64,000 nt of DNA from NCBI GenBank assembly GCA_039105265.1, contig JAPFFF010000039.1, positions 1,116,001 to 1,180,000 on the forward strand, given 5' to 3'. Each line of letters begins with the position of its first letter. The stretch's first letter is position 1. Positions 10,529 through 19,703 of the stretch are shown piece after piece. Both the position numbers and the translations under genes were made by a program. Below the pieces are notes generated by a model, which was given only the letters and a program-made list of their open reading frames with translations, was not told the origin of the DNA and searched no databases. Source of the stretch: Tritrichomonas musculus. Taxonomy: Eukaryota > Parabasalia > Tritrichomonadida > Tritrichomonadidae.

Positions 10529-10829
10529 TTACAGCAATATTTTATTAATAAAAAATTTTAAAAAAAATTGGCCTATTTTTTGCTAAAATAGTGCCACATC
10601 TGAGAGATTAGAATATTCATTGCTAAAAATATCATTTTTAAGAAAAAAAATCTGAGGATTTGATATTTTATAAAGATTATACACATTATATAACATAAAA
10701 ACTTATTCATGAAAATCCCATTAATCTAAATAATTATTATCAAAAGCAATAAAAGAGTATTATATTTTATTTATATACTTACTATTGTTGATTAATCAAA
10801 CAAAGATACTTTTTTTAAAAAGAAAAAAA

Positions 10830-10903
10830 TGCCTCCGACGGGACTCGAACCCGCGACACTCGGATTAAAAGTCCGATGCTCTAGCCGACTGAGCTACGAA
10901 GGC
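10830..10903 (-). tRNA. tRNA-Lys(UUU)
   Basis: On the minus strand a complete cloverleaf can be folded. The acceptor stem GCCTTCG pairs with CGGAGGC (one G-T pair), followed by discriminator A. The D arm is GCTC/GAGC, and the anticodon stem TCGGA/TCCGA holds loop CTTTTAA (anticodon TTT). The T arm is GCGGG TTCGAGT CCCGT. There is no intron. A and B boxes are standard for RNA polymerase III, and an A/T-rich tract with a T run on the transcribed strand follows the 3' end. Confidence 0.95.
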
Positions 10904-11625
10904 TTACATTTCTCTTGAAATAGAAATAATTAGCAAGTAATAAAAGTTTTATTTGTTTATTTTATGAGTTATTTTAAATGAATATATAAAGGATGGTTTT
11001 ATTTGTAAATTTTGCTTTATGGCATTCAATTATTTTTTCTAAATTCATAAATTACATAAAAGGGGTCTCATTCAATAAAATAGAGGTCGCCGATCAAGTT
11101 AAGAAAAAATTGAATATTTTTTCAGAAAATATAATTTCAACTTGAAATTTTCAAGAAAAAAAAGTTTTTTCAAATATTTTTTTCTCAAAATGAATTTTTA
11201 TTATCGTTTTCCCTTGAAATTGATTATTTTTTGAATCGACCTCTTTTTTTCTCACTTTACGATCAAATAAATAATCATTTCAAATTTTTTTCTTTATTAC
11301 CCACAAGAATAATTGTTACAATGGTATTTATTAATGAGATCATGATAATCATTTATAATTCATATTATTATAATATGTATTTTATTTTACACATAAAAAT
11401 ATTAATAATATTGAATAATATTTTGTAATTATTAGTATTTTAGTAAATTTAATATAAATATTTTTAAAAAATAAAATGAAATAAACCTCTTAATTTTTTT
11501 TTTACATTCATTTTACAATTTCATCATTCAAAATTTTAAAATTTTCTATTGAAAAAGCTGTTATTTAAAGAAGAAAAAATTTTCAAAAAAATCTGTTTTC
11601 TGATTTATAGGCAAATTCCCCAAAG
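10904..11625. other. intergenic with small inverted repeat
   Basis: No gene seen. A short inverted pair (AGAGGTCG near 11084 and CGACCTCT near 11238) brackets ~160 bp of A/T-rich sequence and may be the relic of a small foldback element. Confidence 0.4.
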
Positions 11626-13890
11626 ATGGGCTGTGGCCATTCATCAAATGAAGGTAAATCAGCAAAAGTTTCTCCAAAAAAGAAGAGTGCCACCAAAGAC
11701 CCAAGCAAGCAAGCTCCTATACCTGATAATGCTAATCCATGTTCGTTAATGTACCCAGATTTTGAACGAGTATTAAATGGGGTCACAAAAATATATCGCC
11801 CTCAAACTACTTATTTTGTTTCATGTCTTTCAAACTACTCTATCCCTATCCTAAAAAGCTCCATTAAACGCTTTTTTGAAGAAGAAATGGAATTTTCATT
11901 ACCAGCCATAGGGATTGCAAGATATGGCCAAGGGAGGATTATGTGCCTAGGAAACATTGAATATTTGGTTAATGAAATGATAGAAGAAGAAGTCTATTTT
12001 CATTTTTTCGAAAATTCGATGCGATATATCCGTGGAAATACGCCTGCTCAAACGAATATTCTACTTTTAGGTCTTTCACAAATTTTTGTCGACTCAATTA
12101 AGCGAATTTTAAAAAATTATAAATCGATCAACATAGACGATGCTGCGAATATTGAAGGCCGAAATTTATCTGATTATTCCATTATTTTTATAAAAAGTAA
12201 TTGTACTTTTCATGAAGAAATACACGATTATGTTTATGATGGGGGCGGATTAGTATGTAGTGCCTGTCTCAATACCGACAATCCAGACCAACAATTTACA
12301 ATGAACAAAACACTTTCAAAATGTGGCATTGGTTTTGTTCCCGCCTGCAAAACTACAGAAACCTCACAGAAAAGCAACATTAATCTCAATCTCAAAAAAA
12401 TTTCACCAGCTCCGCTTGAAAAATTGACCTTTCCATATATAGTAGGGCAATATTGTGCATTACTAGGACAAGACACGCCTGAAGTTAGCATTGTCCATCT
12501 CACTGTTCTCTTGACTCACTTTCGAATCAATCTTGCCTGCTTTCACCGCACCTCAAATCCACTTTTTGAGGACATTTTAACGTCTTCATTCAAATATTTA
12601 GAAAAGACGAATTATCGGCAACAGGAAGGGATAATCTTCTTGGAAAGCCAGCACATGATATCGATCTTCCTCAGTGACGTGTTCATCAAGCTTTCGTGCG
12701 AGCTCATCACGGCCGATTTGGCTTTGAAATGCATCGAGATTTTTCCCGGCCATTTTTCCCCTGAAAAAGTGGAAGATATAAAGGTTACTGTGAACGTCCC
12801 CGAAAGTGGACTCGAGTGGTTTTCAACTGGACTTTGGCTTCCAGCGGGTCTCACCTCTGAAGTCAAAATAATTTCTGACATCACTGACCATTTATCGATT
12901 CAAATTGGATCACACACTGACACTTTTTTTGATGACCGCGGCCCGTACAAGCGGTGGCCGGTAGTGACACAGCTGTACCAGGTCGAATCGAAGCGCGGCG
13001 AGCTTGAAATCGCGTCTCCTTTTGGCGGCCTAATTTACATCGTGTTGGATGACGATAGCGCCACTTCACCTAGCCAAATAAACTCACAAATTGAGGCCCA
13101 TTTCACGAATGTCTGCAAGAGCCCGTATTTCAAGTACGGGAAGGACAACTCGGACCAGTACGAGCTCATCCGTCTTTGTAAAAATAAACTTTCACCTTAT
13201 GGTGAAATTGAGACCAAATTTGTATGCTTTACATTACCGTCCTCTGATATTTTGAAGATCCAAAATATCGACAAATTTTCAAAGTATTTTGACGGTTTTG
13301 CCAGAGATGTATTCAATTTTGTCGGTTATAAACCAACAAAACGGTTTCGTATCGTCTTCGACGTCCAGCTTCCTTTCCACGGCTCAACGTCGTCCTACCC
13401 ACTCATGCTCAGCTGCGATTCAATTGAGAACATCTTTTTGAATGAGGAACCATCGTCCGAGCTCTTCTCGGCACTCTTGATGATCTCTATCTCGTCGCTG
13501 CCTGAAGACTCATTGAATCCCATCGTCGAGGTGGCCCTGGCCTCGCTGGCGGTTGCCCACGCCTTCAAAATTAAATGGTCGGATACTGAACCTTTTCAAT
13601 ACATAAATGGTCACACAATTCCACTTTTGAATGAGCTGTGGGAAATTTACCTGAAAATCGGACCAAAGCCTTTCTCTATATCAATGACAAACTTCCAGCA
13701 GCTGCAGACCAAGAAGAAGTTGTCTAATGAGGAGTCCTTCACTATCATTGTGAACAAGCTGTCTTCGCTCACTGATGATGATTTCTCAGATTTGATTCAA
13801 AATGCAAATTTGGCACCAATTTCGGATCCTACGAATTTTCCTGCTTATACTGTGGCCGAGGAGGAAGATGAAGAAGATTCTCCTGATTGA
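11626..13890 (+). CDS. TCAF/M60-like protein, N-myristoylation motif
   Basis: A 754-residue frame starting MGCGHSS, a good N-myristoylation plus palmitoylation signal (G2, C3), so the product is probably on the cytoplasmic face of membranes. Residues ~130-240 resemble the Rossmann-like region of TCAF/FAM115 proteins (NILLLG, YSIIFIKSN, YDGGGLVCSA). Residues ~385-560 resemble the M60-like domain (SGLEWFSTGLWLPAG, IQIGSHTD, ELEIASPFGGLIYI). The M60 gluzincin motif HExxH is not present, so it is probably non-proteolytic, as in TCAF proteins that modulate a TRP channel. The C-terminus is acidic (EEEDEEDSPD). It lies alone, with clear codon-bias contrast to its flanks. The family assignment is from pattern recognition, not a search. 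Confidence 0.75.
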   Translation: MGCGHSSNEGKSAKVSPKKKSATKDPSKQAPIPDNANPCSLMYPDFERVLNGVTKIYRPQTTYFVSCLSNYSIPILKSSIKRFFEEEMEFSLPAIGIARYGQGRIMCLGNIEYLVNEMIEEEVYFHFFENSMRYIRGNTPAQTNILLLGLSQIFVDSIKRILKNYKSINIDDAANIEGRNLSDYSIIFIKSNCTFHEEIHDYVYDGGGLVCSACLNTDNPDQQFTMNKTLSKCGIGFVPACKTTETSQKSNINLNLKKISPAPLEKLTFPYIVGQYCALLGQDTPEVSIVHLTVLLTHFRINLACFHRTSNPLFEDILTSSFKYLEKTNYRQQEGIIFLESQHMISIFLSDVFIKLSCELITADLALKCIEIFPGHFSPEKVEDIKVTVNVPESGLEWFSTGLWLPAGLTSEVKIISDITDHLSIQIGSHTDTFFDDRGPYKRWPVVTQLYQVESKRGELEIASPFGGLIYIVLDDDSATSPSQINSQIEAHFTNVCKSPYFKYGKDNSDQYELIRLCKNKLSPYGEIETKFVCFTLPSSDILKIQNIDKFSKYFDGFARDVFNFVGYKPTKRFRIVFDVQLPFHGSTSSYPLMLSCDSIENIFLNEEPSSELFSALLMISISSLPEDSLNPIVEVALASLAVAHAFKIKWSDTEPFQYINGHTIPLLNELWEIYLKIGPKPFSISMTNFQQLQTKKKLSNEESFTIIVNKLSSLTDDDFSDLIQNANLAPISDPTNFPAYTVAEEEDEEDSPD

Positions 13891-14557
13891 TTTTTTTATT
13901 TTTTTTTATTAATTATATTAACTTTTGTTTTTTAAAATAAATGTGATTTTTTTATTGTTTTGATTTATTATTGGATTATATAATGCCTGTTTTCGATGGT
14001 GGTTATCATTGTAATGCACTTTTTTTATAGTTTTGTTGTGTGATATGTAAATCTGAGTCAATTTAAAAAGATTTTAACATTTTTGTGACAAACATTTATA
14101 AAATTACACTTTGGAAACTTTATTACACTTAAAATAGCAAACTATGATATAATAAAAAAATGGTTCTTTTATATATGGGACCCAATTCTCAGAAAAACAA
14201 TTTTTACAAACGTTTATATAAAAATGTTTTTTTCTCAAATTTTAATCAACTAATTTCATATTAAAATATGAATATAATAATAAATGATAAATATATTAAT
14301 TTTTGCATTGATATATAAAAACTTTATTGATTATTTGTTAAGATATTTATATTGATTTATAATTTTGCTATTTCTGATTGAGAATGGAAGATAATAATAA
14401 TTAATAAAAATAAGAAACTTAAATTCTGTTACGTTTTACTCATAATATTGAGCCAATCGGTTAATTGAATGAAGTTTCTAACTTTTTGTGAACCATAATT
14501 CAATTTTTGTTTCAAAAAAAAAAAAAAAAAAAAGAGCATTCAATTTAAATTAAATCA
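13891..14557. other. intergenic, AT-rich
   Basis: Nothing recognisable apart from A/T tracts, including a long poly-A run ending near 14533 beside the foldback element that follows. Confidence 0.5.
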
Positions 14558-14925
14558 TAAACCCTGACCAAAAATGTTCGACTTAACATACATATAAACC
14601 GCATTTTCCACTGAAAATTGACTAAAAAAACGATAAAGTGTCGAAAATTTCTTTTATCTCTCAAAGCAATGTATTCAATTTTTCAGAAGTTTATTTTTTT
14701 AATTATCCTTTCAGTAAGCTATTTTTATACAAGGAGCCCTGGTTTTTGAAAGAAATAGCCACGCCCTAAAGAGGAATTACAACTTTCTATGGGACATGGG
14801 CTACTCTCTAAAAAAAAGAGCTTTGGAAAAAACCTTCGAATCACCATATAGGTGCATGAGAAAAAAAATGATAATTTGAATACTCTCTCAAAATTCAATT
14901 GTCGAACATTTTTGGACTGAGTTTA
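14558..14925. mobile_element. 368-bp MITE-like element, 25-bp TIRs
   Basis: The ends are imperfect 25-bp inverted repeats (14558-14582 and 14901-14925) sharing a perfect 15-base core CCAAAAATGTTCGAC. There is no coding capacity. The interior contains a GC-richer segment (GGAGCCCTGG, GCCACGCCC) unusual for the region. A target duplication is not clear because the flanks are ATA-rich. Confidence 0.55.
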
Positions 14926-14960
14926 ATAATAATAATAATAATAATAAAACATATAATCGA

Positions 14961-15290
14961 ATGAAGAGATCTAAAAGAATTCCTTTTACAGATGATGAAA
15001 ATCAAATTATTCGTGATTCAGTTAAAATATATGGTGAAGATTGGGAAGCAATTGCTAAAAAACTCCATAGAAGAACACCTAAACAAATTCATGATTGATA
15101 TATTAATTATCTTCGGGATGGCTTAAAAAAAGTACCTTGGACAAAGCAAGAAGATGATTTTTTAATTGAAATGTATAAATCAATTGGATCAAAATGGTCG
15201 AAAATGATGACAAAACTTCCTGGTAGAAGTGTACCTAAATCTTCTATAAAATAATTTATCAAACACCTGTTAAACTAATTAATAAAACAG
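14961..15290 (+). pseudogene. Myb-like (R2R3) DNA-binding protein, broken
   Basis: From the ATG at 14961 the frame reads a Myb repeat (FTDDENQIIRDSVKIYG-DWEAIAKKL, RTPKQIHD). It meets TGA at 15096-15098 where Arg (CGA) is expected, then continues in the same frame through a linker and second repeat (VPWTKQEDDFLIEMYKSIGSKWSKMMTKLPGR). After that the helix-turn-helix ending is lost. The Trp spacing identifies two Myb repeats, related to the small Myb regulators common in trichomonads. One nonsense change and a decayed 3' end mark it as a pseudogene. Confidence 0.75.
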
Positions 15291-15817
15291 ATATTTATAG
15301 AAATAAAATCAAAACAAATCAACTGAATAGCATTCAAGATTTTAATCAAGCAATTTTCAAAACTGATTTTGATATAAATTATTTTATTTGAAGCTTATAT
15401 CAACATAGATTTTTTAAAATATTCAATAGAATATTAGTAAAGAATAGATATTCTATATTACATAGTTGTTTTTATTGAATCAATGCATTTGACTATAATT
15501 TTATGCAAATGATGGGAATTATATAATTAGTTTTTTCAAAAAATAATGAAAAATTTCCCTGATTATTTATGAAAATGCACTTGATTTTATAATGTGATAT
15601 ATGATTTCCCTTGCTCAATTAAAACCATTATCTCATAAATATTTATGAATCGCATGAGGAATATCCTACTTGCATTCATAGGGAATCCTTAATCATTTTA
15701 ACCTCACTGCATTTAACTTTTAAAAATTTGATAAATATTATGGAAATTTATGATAAAATAATCATTTACACATGTTTTTGTATGATTCAATTATTCATTT
15801 TTTGAAAAAGTTAATTC

Positions 15818-16598
15818 TATTCAATTGTTCACTTTTTGAAGGCTGCCACTCCATTTGCTTTACAGTAATTCCAAAAATCTCAGATATATTCAATTAATCT
15901 CAGACATTTTTGAGAAAACTTTTAATTATTTGAAAGAATTTATTCAATCTATAGAATTATTTTAAGAGTATATTTGTTCAATGATTTGAATAGGCAATGA
16001 TATTTGACCTTTTTATTCTTCATTGAAAAAGTAGGAATTTTGAAAGTTTTTTGAAAAAAATTGAAAGTCTTTCAGTGAGTTTTCTCAAAAATGTCTGAGA
16101 ATTTTTCTTTATGTCTGAGATTATTTGAATTACGGTAGATTATGGAAGCTACTTTTTCAATTAAAATAAAAAAAACGAATATGACAAAAAAATTCTGAGA
16201 AATTAATATTTTATTTATTTTCATATTATATTTGCTTTTCTAATGCTAGTGATTTGGGAATCTACATCAAAGTGTCTTATATAAGCTTCTCTTTTCCATC
16301 AACAATGTTTTTTCCTCTTTGGATCGCAAAATCCTGATATTGATATCTGATGAGCACCGCCTCGACGTAACAAATGCCAAGAATAATGGCTATTATCAAA
16401 TCCAATTTACTAAACAGTTGCTTTTAAATGGTTTCAAAGTGTATCTCCTGAAGTTTCGACAATTAAATTTGAAAATAAATAAAAAATTAATTTCTCAGAA
16501 TTTTTTTTGTCATATCCGTTTTTTAATATTTTAATTGAAAAAGTAGCTTCTAATCTACAGCAAATGAAGAGGCGCATTCAAAAAGTGAAATTGAAAAG
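15818..16598. repeat. nested foldback region
   Basis: Three layers of inverted repeats occur. The outer arms (about 15818-15862 and 16555-16598) share TTCACTTTTTGAA and CATTTGCT. A middle pair (about 15858-15920 and 16070-16137) shares TCTCAGACATTTTTGAGAAA. An inner pair of ~85 bp (16132-16216 and 16478-16562) is close to 90% identical and holds GAAGCTACTTTTTCAATTAA. There is no gene inside. This is probably one non-autonomous foldback element with another inserted. Confidence 0.55.
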
Positions 16599-16602
16599 AA
16601 TT

Positions 16603-16659
16603 CCAGTTTGTCGAACCTACTTTTTGAGCGAAGCTCAAAAAGTAGGTTCCACAAACTGG
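16603..16659. other. 57-nt near-perfect hairpin
   Basis: Two 27-base arms differ at a single base (one C-C mismatch) and close on a GAA loop (AACCTACTTTTTGAGC, GAA, then the complement). Free pairing this long with a 3-base loop is far beyond chance for AT-rich DNA. It abuts the foldback region. Function is unknown: a transposon end, a recent palindrome, or an RNA hairpin. Confidence 0.85.
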
Positions 16660-18206
16660 TAACTTAATTGAATAGTAATTTCAATTTTTTGATTCAAAAA
16701 TTGAATGAATTCAAATTTATTGATATATTTATCTCAGTATCTATTTCAATTTAACCATAGTTGTATATTAATATCAAATCAATTGGATGATATCTTGATG
16801 ATACGTTGCATTTTCAAAGATATCATCCAATTATTTTATTTTATATAAAAAAGAAAAACATTCAAGTTTTGATCATTAGAATGATGATCATTCAAAGGAA
16901 TGGCGCAGGATCATTTATTTTATTCAATGAAAACTAAAAGCATATTGATCAATTTAAAAAAAGAGAGGTCGTTCAACTTATAAAAAGTAATTCAAAAACA
17001 GATTATTTTTTAGTATGTTATTATAGGATATATAAATATAAAGAGAGAATAATATTTTAAAAAAATTTCCGATTGATCTTTAGATATTTTAATATTTAAT
17101 AATTCAATGAAAAGCAATAATAATCTTGACCATATTTTTGACCTAGAAGATAAAAATTAATTTTATTACACTTTTTCTCATTTTTCATAATTCATTATTA
17201 TATTTATTTAATAATTTTTTTAAGAATTCCATACTTTTACTAGTTTATTTCATTAAAAAATAATTTGAGAAGCATTTATTTTTCTCTCAATTTTTTAAAA
17301 ATAATTTATTCTAAAATAAAAGTGTAATAAAATAATATAATTTATTTATATCTTTAACAAAACATAAATATTAGTTAATTAATTGAATAATTATATAATA
17401 TTATTATTGCTTATTATTAATTACAACCATTTTAAGAGTATTATTGGAATTATATATATATATATATTTATAAGATTGAATAATAAATATAATTGTTATT
17501 CAATTTTTTCATTTAAATAAATAAAAATATTGAATAAATTATTTTAACAGAAAAATACTCTCAAATTATAAAAATTGATCTATATCTATAAATATCTAAA
17601 ATTTTGATAAATTAATTGAATAATCAAATTAATAATATATATATAAATATATTAAAATATATTAAAATCTTTAATTTGGAGATGAATGCATAGGAATTTA
17701 AAATGCAATTTTATAATGCAAAATTGACTGGAAGAAATTTCCTAAAAAGTTGAAGATAAAATCATATTACAATAACTAACCAAATGAATAAATACCAAAA
17801 ACCGTTGAATAATGTTTGATGTCAAAAAACTGAAATTATCTAATAATGCAATTCAGAGACCAATAATCATTTAAATAGAATGATTCAAGGTATTTATAAC
17901 GAGTATATGAATAATAATATAATTTATCGTATTAAATCTTACAAATCTTAAAAATTCAAAGATAAAATCAGTAATGATTAATATTATTTCAAAAATTTAA
18001 AAAAATAATATTTGACTACAATTTTACATTTAACAAAACAGAATAATCCTATAAATTATGATTATATAATTTTTTGGGAATTTTGTTAAAATTTTTTTGG
18101 TAAAAAGTTGATTGCAAGTAAAAAGTTACGTTAAAAAAATTAAAATTTTTTAATTGAATGATTTACAAAAAAAATTGTAAATTCGTTTTTTTACTCCATT
18201 TTATAA
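16660..18206. other. long AT-rich intergenic stretch
   Basis: About 1.5 kb without a supported gene. It contains microsatellite-like (TA)n near 17450 and 17640 and many A/T tracts. Confidence 0.6.
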
Positions 18207-19262
18207 ATGACTGATTTTTACATAAAATTCAACAGGAAAAGCCCAAGGAGAATTCGAACAGTTCAACCAAAAAAAGCAATACCTAATACAAATACGTCTC
18301 AATTTGAAAAAATAAAAATTGATTCAAATCGAGTTGAAACAGTTATTTCAAAAACAATAAAAATAAAAGAAAAAGAAATTCAGGAATGGATAAATCAATA
18401 TAATCCAGGCCCTTTCGCAATTTTAAAACGAATTTCTGAAATAAGTTTACCTCATCATAACTTGCTTTCAAAAATAATTCCAGAACTTGAAGATCTTGTT
18501 TTAAAACCATACCCTCCATCTGATATCAAAGTTAACGAGATTAACAGTAATAATTATTTTTTATCATCGTCTTCATCTACTTCAGATACACCAAGCGAGT
18601 TCGATATGATTTTTAGTTCTAACCCTAATTTAAATTTTACTTCTAAAGCAATTCATTTTTACAATTTCTCGAATACTCATCAACTTCAAAATTCAAGCTC
18701 TTCAAAAGAAAGTGAACAAATAGATATCCAACAATATTTAAATTATGATCCTTACACAGAGCCGTACGCACTGTTAAATTCGAGGCAAATAAAGGAACAA
18801 TTAACACAGATTTTAATTGAATCACATGATTATCAAATTGATATTATGAATAAAAAGGAGAAAATCAAAGAATTGACTAAAGAGCTTGAAGAAAAAAAGA
18901 AAGAAAAAGAGAAATTAGAGAAAACATATCAAGATTATCAATATCTTCTTAAAAATGAAGAATTTGGTATTTATGAAGTTCTCACAAAAGAAAAAGAAGA
19001 AAGAGAAGAACTTTTAAATCATAATAAAAATGAAAAAAATAAACTTAAGCAACAAAATGAGTATTCACAAATTTACGGAGAGAGTCGTCACATACGAGAA
19101 GATATTCAAAGACTCACTAAGCAACTCAATGAAAGCAGAAAGGTCCAACTATCAATTGCACACGATTTTGCGATGAAGAAATATTCAGAAGAAGAGATCG
19201 AAAATAAATATGAATATAAAGAAAAAGATAAAGATAGCGAAAAAAATGAAAATAACCATTAA
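18207..19262 (+). CDS. coiled-coil protein, 351 aa
   Basis: A full-length ATG-to-stop frame. Residues 1-75 are basic with an amphipathic segment (IKEKEIQEWINQYNPGPFAILKRI). Residues 110-190 are Ser/Asn-rich and probably disordered. Residues ~205-330 form a strongly predicted coiled coil (KEKIKELTKELEEKKKEKEKLEKTY, then heptads of E/K with L). The last 20 residues are alternating E/K/N. I do not recognise a named family, and a cytoskeletal or scaffold role would only be a guess. A broken copy of its last ~100 codons lies inverted at 39749-40200, so this gene marks the outer edge of the inverted duplication and is likely the donor copy. Confidence 0.75.
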   Translation: MTDFYIKFNRKSPRRIRTVQPKKAIPNTNTSQFEKIKIDSNRVETVISKTIKIKEKEIQEWINQYNPGPFAILKRISEISLPHHNLLSKIIPELEDLVLKPYPPSDIKVNEINSNNYFLSSSSSTSDTPSEFDMIFSSNPNLNFTSKAIHFYNFSNTHQLQNSSSSKESEQIDIQQYLNYDPYTEPYALLNSRQIKEQLTQILIESHDYQIDIMNKKEKIKELTKELEEKKKEKEKLEKTYQDYQYLLKNEEFGIYEVLTKEKEEREELLNHNKNEKNKLKQQNEYSQIYGESRHIREDIQRLTKQLNESRKVQLSIAHDFAMKKYSEEEIENKYEYKEKDKDSEKNENNH

Positions 19263-19703
19263 AATATGTTTGTATTTTATAAAATTTATTAATAAATATA
19301 TAGTATTATTTAACATATGCAAATTTCCTTTTTGAGGTAATTGAATTTTTATAAAAATCAATAAAAATACGTATTAAAATGAAAAATTGTTGATATGGTT
19401 TGTAATGAATTTGACTTTACTGAATGATAATAATAATAATAAAAAAAGCATAAACTGCAAATTTTCGAACCCAATACCATTATGTACAATAAACCTTTTC
19501 CAATGAGCTATTGCTCTCAAAATTGAAAGGATAAAATAGAATTATTTAAGGAAGTTGAAAACGATCAAAATTCTCACAATTTTAAACTTTTATTTCAAAA
19601 TAAAGAAGTGTCATGTCAAAAAACAAAAAAACAAAGAAGATTTTTTTTATTTTTTTTATTTAAATTGATTAGCTTTTAATGCTTTTATTTGTTTCGTCGT
19701 TTT

